NCBI GenBank assembly: GCA_030549175.1
Contig: JAUKUA010000005.1
Span: 2,914,001-2,978,000, forward strand
Length of the DNA: 64,000 nt
Source of the DNA: Lasiosphaeris hirsuta
Taxonomy: Eukaryota > Ascomycota > Sordariomycetes > Sordariales > Lasiosphaeriaceae
Direction: 5' to 3'
The position numbers were made by a program, and so were the translations under genes. The notes below the pieces were generated by a model. It had not been told where the DNA came from, made no database searches, and was given only the letters and a program-made list of their open reading frames with translations. Below, one piece after another: positions 26,014 to 36,795 of the stretch (the stretch's first letter is position 1; each line of letters opens with the position of its first letter).

Positions 26014-27706
26014 ATGAAGGTGACGTTCAAGGTGTGTCTACTCGTCTGGTCGCCCTCCCTTCGTTCCCCCGCAACCGGGAGCTGCTGCGGTTGAGCTGCC
26101 GCAGCTCGACCGACACTCGCCCTCTGGTCGCTCAGCGCTCAGCTCTCCCCGCGCGCCGAAACGCCTATCGCATCCTGGCCATCGCGAGATGCTGACCCGT
26201 CATCTTTCCTACACTCTAGGACCTCAAGCAGCAAAAGTTCACGCTCGATGTCGAGCCGGCCGATCTCGTAGGTTACCCCTCATCGTCCTCGCTCCTTCCC
26301 CGCCACCGTTTGTTTTGGTGTCGCCCACTTTCTGCCATCATCACCACCATTTTGCCCGCCCTTTCGCGCTGCCGAGCCCGATAGCTAACTTGGCGCCAGA
26401 TTTCTGCTGTGAAGCAGAAGATCTCTGTGGAGCGGGGTTGGGACCCCAAGCTCCAGAAGCTCATTTACTCTGGTGAGCAAACCCGAGCTCGGCTGGGCGT
26501 CGCCAGTGCTGGGCAGCTAGCTGACTTGACACCCAAGGCAAAATTCTCAAGGATGAGGAGACGGTCGAGTCCTACAAGATTGAGGAGAAGGGCTTTGTCG
26601 TTTGCGTCGTGAACAAGGTATGATAAGATGAGCCCCTCCCGCGCTGGCGGAATCATGCCGGCCACAGTGACTAACCGGGCCGCAAACCAAACAGCCGAAG
26701 GAGCCCAAGCCCGCACCTGTCGGCGAGTCGTCCTCTTCGGCGCCGCCCGCTACTCCCGCTCAGCCATTCACCTCAACCCCCGCCGCTCCTGCTGCCCCTG
26801 CACAGGCATCTGCTCCCGCAACTGCCGCCCCGGCTACCCCGACCCCGACACGGACGGCCCCTGCCGATGCAGCTCCCGCTGCCCCCGACACCAACGCTCT
26901 CGCTATTGGCGAGCAGCGCGCCGAGGCTATTGCGAACATGGAGGCCATGGGCTTCGAGCGGGCGCAGATCGACGAGGCGATGCGCGCTGCCTTTTACAAC
27001 CCTGAGCGTGCCGTTGAGTACCTTTTGAATGTACGTCATTGCCAACACACCGGTTAAGATTCTGTATGGGAGAGCTATGTGCTGATAATCAAATTAGGGC
27101 ATTCCCGCGAACCTCCAGCCGCCGCCGCCCCCTGCTGCCGCACCAGCCCGTCAAGCAGCTGCTGGTGCTCCTGCCGCTGCGCCGGCTGCTAGCGTCGAGG
27201 AGGATGTCAACCTCTTTGATCTCGCTGCTCAACATACCCGTGGTTCTGGTGGGCGCGGTGCTAGCGGCGCCGCTGCCGCTGCCGCTGCTGCCGCCGCCGT
27301 CGCTGGCCAACAGCAAAGCTTGGGCAACCTTGATTTTCTCCGCCACAACGCGCAATTCCAGCAGCTGAGACAGGTGGTGCAGCAACAACCGGGAATGCTG
27401 GAGCCAATCCTCACACAGCTTAGTGCGGGTAATCCCCAGCTTGCTCACCTCATTTCGCAGAACCCAGAACAGTTCCTCAGCCTCCTCAGTGAGACCGGTG
27501 GCGACGACGACGCACCCCTCCCTCCCGGTGCCCACCAGATTAGTGTGACGGAGGAGGAGCGTGACGCGATCGAGCGGCTGGTACGCTTGGGCTTCACTCA
27601 GGACCAGGCAGTTCAGGCCTACTTTGCGTGCGACAAGAATGAGGAGCTGGCCGCCAACTTTCTCTTTGATCAGCCGGACGACGACGACGCCGGTAACTCG
27701 CAGTAG
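26014..27706 (+). CDS. RAD23: RAD23 UV excision-repair / proteasome shuttle protein
   Basis: Links ubiquitinated proteins to the proteasome and stabilises the XPC/Rad4 damage-recognition factor. Six exons, 26014-26031, 26220-26267, 26400-26472, 26538-26617, 26695-27030 and 27098-27706, give 387 residues. Domains: an N-terminal ubiquitin-like domain (1-73; MKVTFKDLKQQKFTLDVEPA), UBA1 (~148-185; ANMEAMGFERAQIDEAMRAA), an XPC-binding/STI1 region (~261-317; NLDFLRHNAQFQQLRQVVQQ) and C-terminal UBA2 (~338-377; IERLVRLGFTQDQAVQAYFA). Ala/Pro-rich linkers separate them, as in the family. The first exon encodes only six residues (MKVTFK), and the four introns within or bordering the ubiquitin-like domain are 188, 132, 65 and 77 nt. 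All four expected domains are present in the usual order. The gene is convergent with BDP1. Confidence 0.96.
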
Positions 27707-28917
27707 AAAAAGAAAAATTACGATTTCTTCTCGTTCTCGGCTGCCTTTTACTTTTACACGATTCCCCAAGCGCTCCACAGGAACCGATGCCGGTTGTGCT
27801 CTTGATGCCTTAGGATTCGGCTGGCTAGCGATGCCTCGGCTATGCATGGCTTTGAAGCAGGGAGACTAGGGTTTGGGGGCTTGGCATGGTCTTTTGCACG
27901 GTTGCAATGGTTTTTTTTTCTCGGGGTGGTGGACTTAGTCTTCTACTGTCTCACGACAGGTGGTGAAAAACGGAAGCGAAAGCGACTCAGTGAGAGATTT
28001 GGGAAGGGGAAAGGGGGCAGTGCTTGAGAATGGATAAGGAATGAGTATATCAAGACCATTTACTCCGTTTGCACACCGCACCGCACCATATCATATCCCC
28101 TGCATGGGCTTTGCCTTGCACTTCTCCCCCATCCCACACACGAATGGATGAGCGCCTGTTGAGGTACACTTTTCCCCAAGGGTGCTATTGGTGAGATAGA
28201 TGGCCTAGGTCGGGCAGTGGTTTACGTTACGGCTCAAAGGCTCAGCAGGAGACAGAAAGAAAATAGTGCATGACAGAATATGCCAGCGGTGTTTTTTTCC
28301 CTCCCCAACTGGCCGCGTCGTGCTCTCCCCGTCTTGCTCTCCCCATTTCCTTGAGTCTTTGTTTGCTGCCTTTCGCTAAATTTTTGGCGACTTTGTGTTG
28401 TGTTTGTGCCTATGTGGTTGAGTGTGGTGAATTTTCGCTGGCTATGGGGATGGGTGACTGTTTTGTGTTTATTATGTCTGCAGCGTTGTCCTGGGGCTTC
28501 TTCTGCCATTTCATATGAGGCTTTCCAAAGTCTTTTGCTTCTTGCAACCTGTACATGTCTGTCATACACAGGGCCGGGTGCATATGAAAAGGGTATCATA
28601 TCGCTGACTCCATTTCATTCATCTGCCTCTGTGACCACTGCACGCGTCGACAGATAGCTAAGAATGCCCTTGCCAAAGGTGGCCGGTCGGTACCCGGCCG
28701 GCGTTTCCCTTCTTCGAACCCCCCTTCCACCGTGTCCCCGACACGCCCGCTTCTAATGCTCCAGTGACACTTGTATCAATCCCTACCGTAAGGTATCCCA
28801 TGCTTCTGCAGACCAGCAAAAATCGACGTGAACAACCGCCTGTAAAATGTAAACCATGCTCCCTATTGCCGGTTCCACACTGGGGTATAAACACCATATC
28901 TATGAACAACAAAACAG
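27707..28917. other. Convergent intergenic region RAD23 / BDP1
   Basis: 1.2 kb of 3' sequence with no supported gene. The motif TACTCCGT occurs at 28061-28068 (see findings). Confidence 0.55.
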
Positions 28918-30945
28918 CTACCAAGTTGCCTCCTGCATCTTCTTTCTCCCCCTTCCCTTCTTCTTTCTGGCCCCGCCCTGCCCCTCCGCCTCGGCAGCAT
29001 TTGGGTTGCCAAACAAGGCCTCTTTGCGCAGCCTCTCCTCCTCAGCCTTTGCCTCGGCAATGGCGCGCTGCTCGGCCTCGAACTTGTCCTCGGCCTCCTT
29101 TTGCTCGGCGTAGATGGCCTCAGCCGTCTGGTATTCCTTGCCGGTGGCGCGCTTGTACTCGTCCATGTCCATGCCAACTTTCTTGCGGCCAACGAGGGCA
29201 TCGCTGATGCGGGCGGGGCTGGCGCGTTCCTCTCGGTTGAACTTGAGCTTGACGTGCTTGCGACTCTTGCCGGGGAACATGCGGCTGATGGTGTCAAAGT
29301 CTGTGCCAAAGGCCGAGAGCGCCCAGAAGAACTTATCCGTCTCCTCGTCGGTCCATTGCTGGGGTTTCGTCTTACGGCGAAGGTAGGTCGCCGTCGTCGT
29401 GTGATGGGTGAAGTCGTTTTCCTCGTGTTCCTCCAGCTCGCCTGCTTCTTGAGCGGCACGGGCGTGTCTGTCGACTTGCAGCGAGCGTGAATCGACGACG
29501 ATTTCGCCGTTGATGATTTGGTACCGCTCACCAGCGGGGCCTAGCATGCCGCTGCGGCCGGCAGGTTCATCGCCTTCGGCTCCAGCGCCTCCCTCTGCGC
29601 CATCAGGAGTGGCATCGGGGGCCGGGGTACCGGATTGCTCTGCATTGTCGCCGTCACCGTCGGCCTCATCACCATGCTTCTGCTGTCGTCGCTTCTCGTA
29701 CTGTTTCTGGCGCTTCATACGCTCTCGCTCCATAAGCTCGTCGTGAAGGCTGAATTTCTTGCCGACGCGCATGTCCTTAATTAGGTCGGCCATCTTGACC
29801 TGAGCGATGTCAATTTTGACCGCTTCAGCATCCTCAGGTGTTATCTCGCGTGCATGCCTGGCCATCTTCTTGTTCCGTTCGGCGGCTTCTTCATCAGCGG
29901 CTTCCGTAATTTCCGCAGCGCCGTCATTCTCCGACGGTGACTTGCGCTTCCGAGCACGTTTTACAGCAGCAGCAGCCCGCTTCTCGGCAGCTGTTTGATA
30001 GCCTTCTTCTCCGGGAAGGGGTGCAGCCTTCCTTATTCTTGGCCGCTTCTTCGGAGGGGCAGCAGGGGTTGCGGTACCCGCCTCGCTGGATCCTTCCCCA
30101 TTTACGACGTTCGAGGTATCCGACCTGCGCTTCCGACCCCTGCCTGGTCGAGGTGCCGCGGAAGTAGGTGCGGCTTGGGAGCCCGCTACACCTTCGGCGG
30201 TTGCAGGCTCTGGCTGACCGCTTGCGGCATTATCGGCGGGCGGGGTCACTATCTGGGCAGTCTCGCCCTGCAGCACTGTGCCTTGCGCATTGGGAATGGC
30301 GGAGTCAGCGGGGGGCGGTTCTGGCGTGGGATTCGGTGGAGGTGAAGTACTGGAGTCTGAGACAGCGGCGGAGTCACTACTCAGTGTCGAGAGGGGGATG
30401 ACACTTTGCTGTCTGTTTTCTGTTAGGGAAGTGAAAGTACTGGCGGTACGCGGGGCCACAGCTGGCACGACAGCCGGCTTCGGCGCTGGCTCCGGTTCGG
30501 ACACAGCATTCTGGCTCTCTGTTGGACTATTCTGCGCGCCGGATAGACCGGTGACATTTGGTGTATGCTGGACCGAAGATGCTGGGGTAGCTTCTTGTCG
30601 TTGGGGTTCTACTGAGAGCTGTAATGTCCCACTGGTGGGTTCAATCGCCGTTGTCGTTGGTTCCGTAGGAGGAGCTGTAGAAGGACCAGGTCTATCTCCT
30701 TGTGACGGTGGAGTTGGTTCGGCCTTTTCGGGTGTCTTATCGGCTGAAGATGGCGCGCTTGGGGCTTGAGGTGGAGGACGCTGGGACTGCGATGGCGCGG
30801 GTGTCGTTTCCTGGCTGACAGAAAGAGCAGGAGCGGGAGCCGGTGTCTTTGAGAGTCGCTCGGTATCGTTAGGTGCCGGCGTAGGTCCAGCAGGACGGCG
30901 GACCGGGGCGGTCTTCGGCTTGAAAAACGATTTCTTTTTGAGCAT
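28918..30945 (-). CDS. BDP1: TFIIIB subunit B'' (BDP1), RNA polymerase III initiation factor
   Basis: Subunit of TFIIIB, which positions RNA polymerase III on tRNA, 5S and U6 genes. A single exon on the minus strand gives 675 residues. The diagnostic part is the SANT domain at about 529-577 (QQWTDEETDKFFWALSAFGT, then FDTISRMFPGKSRKHVKLKF), the BDP1 form of SANT. It is preceded by the acidic/basic stretch around VKMADLIKDMRVGKKFSL that is typical of BDP1, and followed by a charged helical C-terminus ending in a basic cluster. The first ~270 residues are Pro/Thr/Ser-rich low complexity. The start MLKKKSFFKPK fits fungal BDP1 N-termini. It lies divergent to BRE1 with 940 bp between the start codons. 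Confidence 0.92.
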   Translation of the reverse strand: MLKKKSFFKPKTAPVRRPAGPTPAPNDTERLSKTPAPAPALSVSQETTPAPSQSQRPPPQAPSAPSSADKTPEKAEPTPPSQGDRPGPSTAPPTEPTTTAIEPTSGTLQLSVEPQRQEATPASSVQHTPNVTGLSGAQNSPTESQNAVSEPEPAPKPAVVPAVAPRTASTFTSLTENRQQSVIPLSTLSSDSAAVSDSSTSPPPNPTPEPPPADSAIPNAQGTVLQGETAQIVTPPADNAASGQPEPATAEGVAGSQAAPTSAAPRPGRGRKRRSDTSNVVNGEGSSEAGTATPAAPPKKRPRIRKAAPLPGEEGYQTAAEKRAAAAVKRARKRKSPSENDGAAEITEAADEEAAERNKKMARHAREITPEDAEAVKIDIAQVKMADLIKDMRVGKKFSLHDELMERERMKRQKQYEKRRQQKHGDEADGDGDNAEQSGTPAPDATPDGAEGGAGAEGDEPAGRSGMLGPAGERYQIINGEIVVDSRSLQVDRHARAAQEAGELEEHEENDFTHHTTTATYLRRKTKPQQWTDEETDKFFWALSAFGTDFDTISRMFPGKSRKHVKLKFNREERASPARISDALVGRKKVGMDMDEYKRATGKEYQTAEAIYAEQKEAEDKFEAEQRAIAEAKAEEERLRKEALFGNPNAAEAEGQGGARKKKGRGRKKMQEATW

Positions 30946-31885
30946 CTTGGCTAGTGTTGCCTGCGCTTCGCTTTTCTTTGGTGAGTTATGATGAGAATGT
31001 GCATATCTTGTTGGGGCGATGATTCGGCACTGGGAGTCGTTTTCAAGCAGTCAGGTTCCTCCGGCGGCGGCCACAATTGGGGTGTCGGGACGAGGGCCCA
31101 GAGTGGATTGTGGTAATCAAATTGACTGCTTAGGACACTTGGAAGAAGTTAATTGTGATGGAGTTCGAGGGGTTCCTTTGACTATAAAATGGAGCTAAGG
31201 CTCCCCCACTATTGCGTCCCCTCCACACCCCTGTTAGTGAAACCTTGCTGGACCGTGCTGGTATGCCGCATCCCCCGGGAACATTCATGTTCTCCCTTTT
31301 CCTCGAAAAAGCTAGAGCCGATGCCGAAAGCTAGCAGAGTTCAGGACTGACGCTCACTTTGCTCATCATGTTTTTTTTCCCCTGGAGTCCCTCCGCCACA
31401 GCCGTGTCCCCGGGACCCGAAATGGCAGCTGAGATACAGCAGCACCGCGTACAGCAAGATCGGATGGAAACCCCATACATGCAACAAGGCAGGCAATTGC
31501 ATGGCTAATCATCGCTAATCATGGCCTGGGGCTTTGCCTGTAAGACAACTCCCAGGCCGCTAGTGACGAAAGGGGATTAGCGCCCTGCTTCCAATCTTCG
31601 AAATCGCACTCCTTGGTCAACTCTCGCTACTCGCCAGACCCGGTTCTTCTCTCCTCCATTCTTTCCAATCCCCAAACCCGCACGCTCCTTCACCAGCCCT
31701 TTCTCGCCCTCCTACGGTCGCCGCCGCGCCCAGACCGACGCCATCGAGACTGCGGCCTTTTCCTGTCTACTTTGTTCTGCTTTTTTTCTTTCCTACATTG
31801 CCGTTTTGTCAGCTCGCTACGGCTTTTTCTGATGCCGATTGCCACTTCGCCGACCGCGTTGCCTCGTCCTGCCACCTTCGTCAAG
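30946..31885. promoter_or_regulatory. Divergent promoter region BDP1 / BRE1
   Basis: 940 bp between two start codons in opposite directions; it must hold both promoters and leaders. The BRE1 side (31620-31830) is pyrimidine rich, as is common for fungal leaders. A T run of about eight lies near 31370. An in-frame ATG at 31832 would extend BRE1 by 18 residues. Confidence 0.6.
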
Positions 31886-34532
31886 ATGGAGGACAGGAAG
31901 AGACCCGCCTCTGGCGCGGTCGACGAATGCGCACCCCCAAGCAAGAGACAGGCTGTTAATGGCAGCAGCAAGGCCAAGGATGACGCCGGCGACATGAAAG
32001 AAGAGACGTGGATTGATGTGAGTCTTGTGCCGGCCCCCGCGCCGACCTCTTTGCCTCGTCATTTTCATCACCAACGTCCACTCCCTCTGCTCCATCGCGT
32101 GCCCCCACACCACCCCGCTCAGAGAGTCGTTGTCGCGTCTGCTGTCGCCGGTCTTTTCTGCCAGGCCGGCCGACGTCGTCACTGTGTACTTTTGCAGGGG
32201 TTTCTCCTTGACCGTTGCTAATGCGCGGCTTGCTGGCAACAGCACGCCCGGCTCTCAGGATGCCCTCTCTTTTCAATGCCTTCCTGATGCCCACAATCAC
32301 CCCGCTACCTCCCCGCCGCATTGTACACATACGTTTTTCTACCACTGGTTCTTGAGACGGGACACATGGCTGACAAGATCGATGCGCGCAGGTATACCAA
32401 AAGGGCGCCATATTCCGACAGATGCTCGAGTACAAGCGGGAGAAGACCAACCTCGAGGTTCGCCTGCAGGAACTTGAGAAAAGCACAGTCGACCACGATG
32501 ATCATATCCGGGTAATTGATCAGTGGATGACTCAGGTATGCTACCTTTGGGTTTTTGTCTCGGGACATGGACATATGGCTGACATGTATCAGTTTGTTCA
32601 AGAAATCGAGGTCGCGGCTGCAGCCAGTATCTCGACACCCAGCTCTTCAGGTACGGAATCTCAAAGTACAATGGAAAATTGTTGCTGACTTTGCCTAGAT
32701 TCCGCTTTCAAATCCGCCCTCTTTTTCAAGGACAGCAAAGATTTCCAGCGGCATCTCGGTGACAAGGCCAAGGCCCTCAAATCCAAGGTGGATGGCGTAT
32801 TCAAGCGAGTGGCTAGTGCCCGTGGAGATGTAAAACCTGAAGTCGCCCAGCTAGAGTCCCAAGTCAAGTCGCTTCTTGCGGATCAGAAAGAATTGCACGT
32901 CAAAATCGACCGGTTGGAGCACGAGAACTCTTCGCTATCGGAACAGCTCGACACAGCCACCCTCAAGGTGATTAAGGCCGAACGCAAGCTAGACCGGGCG
33001 AGGAGTGCCCAGGTCCAGAAATTAGAGCAACAAGCACTGTCCAACTCAACAAGTCGCCCATCCTCGGTTGACGATAACGGCACCTCCAACATGACAAACG
33101 GCGAGAGCGACGAGCTGAAGCTGCAGCACCAAGAGGCCGTAGCCATCATGGCCAAGCAGAAAGAGCAGCTGGCTTCGGCGCTATCTGAGATCAAGGCCTT
33201 GCAAGACGAAAACGCCACTTTCAAGGTCAAAAAGGAGACTATCTCGGATGAGGACTACGCGCGCACCGACGTTTTTAAGCATTTCAAGGCACAGAATGAG
33301 GATCTCATCAAGCGCATCAATCACCTTCAGGCCACTAACAAGGAACTGCGCGAAGACGCCGAGAAGCTTCGTGCTGAGAGAACCGCCTACCGTGTCCAGC
33401 TGGAAAGCGAGGCGCAAGCTGTAACTCTTGAGCTGGAAGAGCAGATTCAGCAGAAGGACCAGGACTTGACACGAATCCGATCCGCGCGCGACGAGCTCAC
33501 AGCCGAATTGACGATGCGCAAGGCGAGTGAAGCACAGGAGAAGACGGTAATGGTTCATATGAAGGAGCTCATTGAGGCCAAGGGCGATCGGATAAGCGAA
33601 CTGGAATCCGAAATTGAGCGACTACGACCAAGCGAGGATGTGACCATGGCCGACCCGCGGACAGACCTCGAAGGACTTTCGGCAGAGGAATTGCGACTAA
33701 AGTACATTAATCTGGAGAAGGACTTCGAGGCCATCAACAAGGAGCTTCCGCTACTCGAGAAGTCTTACAAGAAGGCCATGGCATTGGCGCACAACAAGGT
33801 CATGGATTTCCATGCTCTGGAGGAGCGGGTTGCGGTCCTGACGGCCGAGAAAGCTAAGGCAGACCAAAAATACTTTGCTGCCCGAAAGGACATGGATATC
33901 CGGACGGCTGAGATCCGGACTCTTCGGGGCCAGAACGGGAAGAGTTCTGAGATAATTTCCCAACTGAAGGATCTCGAGGCAAACGACCGGACCCTAATTA
34001 GCAGTCTGGAGAAACAGCTCACAGATCTGAAGCAATCAAACTCGGCCATCATGGCGGAAAGCCGAAAGACAGAGCTCTCGAGTACAGAATCAAACCGCAG
34101 AGCAGAGTCTATCAGGGCGCAGATCAGCGAACTCAGCAACCTTGTCAAGACAAGAGACGCCATAAATATATCCTTGAAAGAGAAGATGATGGACTGCGAG
34201 CAAGAGTTGGAGAAGCTCAAGACGCGCCTCAAAGGCGTGAGCAAGGACTGCGAGAAGTGGCGAGTCAAGTCGCAGAGCAACTCAACAGAGGAGGAGGAAG
34301 TTCTCCGCGTAAGTGATAGGCGTGATTAGTATGAGACTGTCGGTGCTAACCATCTTAGAATATGGTGATCTGCTCCATTTGCCGGAGTGGATTCAAGAAC
34401 ACGATCATGAAAGGATGTGGTCATACATTCTGCAACGACTGCGTGGAGTCAAGGCTTGCCAACCGAATGAGAAAATGCCCGACGTGCAACAAAGCCTTCG
34501 ACCGATCTGATGCCATGCCCTTCCACCTGTAG
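31886..34532 (+). CDS. BRE1: BRE1 E3 ubiquitin ligase for histone H2B
   Basis: RING ligase that, with RAD6, monoubiquitinates histone H2B, a mark needed for H3K4/K79 methylation. Exons 31886-32017, 32392-32535, 32593-32650, 32699-34308 and 34359-34532 give 705 residues. The N-terminus [12 protein letters not shown] with a basic patch ([10 protein letters not shown]) matches fungal BRE1. Most of the protein is heptad-rich coiled coil. The C-terminus carries a C3HC4 RING from about residue 653 ([38 protein letters not shown]). A 50 nt intron falls just before the RING, so mis-splicing there would remove the catalytic domain; intron 1 is long for this genome (374 nt). An in-frame ATG 54 nt upstream is possible, but MEDRKRP is preferred. 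It faces the SARAF-like gene convergently. Confidence 0.95.
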
Positions 34533-35086
34533 GTCAAGGTGGCTAGTACAACAACCATAGAGGTCGACGACAGCATCGTTAGGCGACTCCGGACGCATCA
34601 AGCGCGCCAGCACGTCGAAACGTTGTCCGAGACACGAAGTCGACGCTTCGAAGTGAAGGTCACGGATCGTACCCAGTGACAAAGCAACAGACATGCTAAA
34701 GAGAGCAACGTGGGTGGGACGACAAGGAGAAAACCCCGTCGGGATAGAGACGGAACCTGGCAGAGTCGGCGACATATTACCACGAGGCCAGTCCATTTGT
34801 TGGATTTCTGACCAATGTAATTTTACTAGTGTTTGAGACTAGATTCCGGGATGCGGCTATTTGGAACCGAGGTTCGAGGTTCGAGATTCGGGATATCCAG
34901 GAGGCCATCTTGCTCGCGCTGCATATTCATTTGTTGCTGGACAAAGCAGAGAAGGATAGCAGATGGCGGTTGATACACCGAGAACTACATTACGCGCCAA
35001 TTACGGAACGCTGTACAAAACAGAGATTTTATTGATTCCCCAATATACGGGCATTGCGAATACAATACCCTTGCTTTTTACAAGAC
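34533..35086. other. Convergent intergenic region BRE1 / SARAF-like gene
   Basis: About 550 bp of 3' sequence; no gene seen. A tandem GAGGTTCGAGGTTCGAGATTC-like direct repeat occurs around 34866-34890. Confidence 0.55.
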
Positions 35087-36001
35087 TCACCGCCGGCTAG
35101 TGGACCCAAACCCTGTGCTTTCGTGTTGTGAACCGGAACTCGAGCTTCCCGATGCCCTCGATCCTGAGCTTGAGCCCCAACCGCTGCCGTAGTCCCGACC
35201 TCCTCCCCATATATTTCCACGCCGATCATAGTCCTGGTCCCGGCGGCCCCGATTCCCCGCCATGTATCCAGCCGCTGCTCCACCGGCAAGCCCCGACCAG
35301 AAACCCGGCCGCCAAGCTTCATCCGCTCCCGCCGGCTTGGTTCCGGGATAAGGCGGCGGCGCATCACCTCCCGGGCCCCATCCCGGACCCCATCCACCAC
35401 CACCACCTCCTCCTCCTCCTCCCCACCGTCTGCCTGCAGCACGCGGCGCAGCACCTGGCGCGACACCACCGCCCTGAACACACGCGCTGTAGATAATCCA
35501 AGCCAGCACCGAGAAGAAGATGACACCGAAAATGTACCCCGGCCATGGACTCTCCTCCCCCCCACCCCCACCGAGGTTCGGATTCAACCTTTCGCCCTCG
35601 GGCGTCAGCGCGACGCGGTACTCGACCCCGCAGCTGCCGCGCAGGACGTACGGGTCGTCCGGAGACGAGTAGCCCTCGCAGATGACCTCGGTGGCGCCGA
35701 GCTTGACCGTCGCCGGCAGCGACGCGGTGCACGCCCACTCGATATCCTCGGCGCCGTACGAGGCGCCCTGATTGACGCAGCGCAGCGTCTGGATGTCGGC
35801 GAGGGCGCACAGGGTAGGCTTCGAGACGCAGCGCAGCTGCGGGATGGCAGACACACGGCGGTGCGTGGTGGGCTTGTTGGCGTGCAGAGTCAGCGATTGG
35901 ACCTCGGAGAGGAGGATGGCGTTTTTGGGTTTGGCGCTCCCGGCCGCTGCTGTGGCGGCCGAGCAGAGGACCGTGACGGCGACGAGGGCGAGGCCGCGCA
36001 T
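35087..36001 (-). CDS. SARAF-like ER membrane protein (store-operated calcium entry regulator family)
   Basis: Single exon, 304 residues from the ATG at 36001. That Met begins an evident signal peptide (MRGLALVAVTVLCSAATAAA). A luminal domain follows with several cysteines and motifs seen in the SARAF/TMEM66 family (SEVQSLTLHANKPTTHRRVS, CEGYSSPDDPYVLRGSCGVE). One membrane helix (YIFGVIFFSVLAWIIYSAC) lies at about 152-170, then a cytosolic tail rich in Gly, Trp, Arg and Ser. In animals SARAF is an ER protein that damps STIM/Orai calcium entry; in fungi its partner is unknown. The open frame continues 51 codons upstream of 36001, but those codons would bury the signal peptide. The family call is from the luminal motif, signal, helix and tail order. 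Confidence 0.8.
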   Translation of the reverse strand: MRGLALVAVTVLCSAATAAAGSAKPKNAILLSEVQSLTLHANKPTTHRRVSAIPQLRCVSKPTLCALADIQTLRCVNQGASYGAEDIEWACTASLPATVKLGATEVICEGYSSPDDPYVLRGSCGVEYRVALTPEGERLNPNLGGGGGEESPWPGYIFGVIFFSVLAWIIYSACVQGGGVAPGAAPRAAGRRWGGGGGGGGGGWGPGWGPGGDAPPPYPGTKPAGADEAWRPGFWSGLAGGAAAGYMAGNRGRRDQDYDRRGNIWGGGRDYGSGWGSSSGSRASGSSSSGSQHESTGFGSTSRR

Positions 36002-36795
36002 GGCTGGTCGTCTTTGGTAGTGTGAGAATTCCTTGTGAATTCTTTGTGGGCGCGGGGTTGTTGTGGAAGAGACCGACGTCAAGGTCGCAATCAATGCAGC
36101 TGCTGTCGAAAAAGGCTTGGCAATTGTTAGGGTCATCGCTAACACCCTGCCCAATCAATGGTATAAGGCGCTGGGCTCCAGCGTTCCGCCGGCCGCTGGG
36201 GACAACGAGAATAAAAAGGGATTGCTGCGAAGGGATTTTGGCCGTAGTGGACAAGTTTCCTTTTGAGATTCTGGGTGGCCTCGGTGAATGGTGGCAATGT
36301 GCACTTTCTGAACACGTCAGTCAATGAGAGTCCACCGCAGACCAGCCTTGTCAATGCTCTGCACTGGGAGAACTAGGCAGCCATGCAGACAGACTGAGAA
36401 AATTTATTCAAAGTACGTGGCCATGTTTCAATTCCACACCCGTAACGGCGCAAATGAACTGGTTGCATACCGGGAAGCAATGAAGAGGCAACTCGAAGAT
36501 AATTCAACTACCACAGGTAGTCAACCAATAATATGTGTGTAATTAATTACAGTGTATTGCCTCAAACCCAGCTCAACAGCCCGAACAAAAAAAAATATCT
36601 ACACCAGAAGTCGTCTAGACCAAGCCTTGAATCCCAATTCCTATTGACACAATGTGGACACATGGAGATTTCCCCTCTGAATTCCAGAAAACCACAACGC
36701 CAATGCAATGCAATGATATCTTTGCAACCAAAGGCTGAAACTCAACCGCATTAATATCCAAGTACTATCCCCCCTGTTAATCCGCCCGCTGCCCC
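36002..36795. other. Intergenic: SARAF-like promoter and ABC transporter 3' region
   Basis: Both flanking genes are on the minus strand. The section 36400-36795 is AT-richer than its surroundings and probably 3' UTR of the transporter. No gene seen. Confidence 0.55.

Noticed and set aside
27089..27847. 252-codon minus-strand open frame
   Set aside because: Antisense to the last RAD23 exon; no family motif.
36002..36154. 51-codon N-terminal extension of the SARAF-like protein
   Set aside because: It would place the clear signal peptide inside the protein; the ATG at 36001 is a better start.
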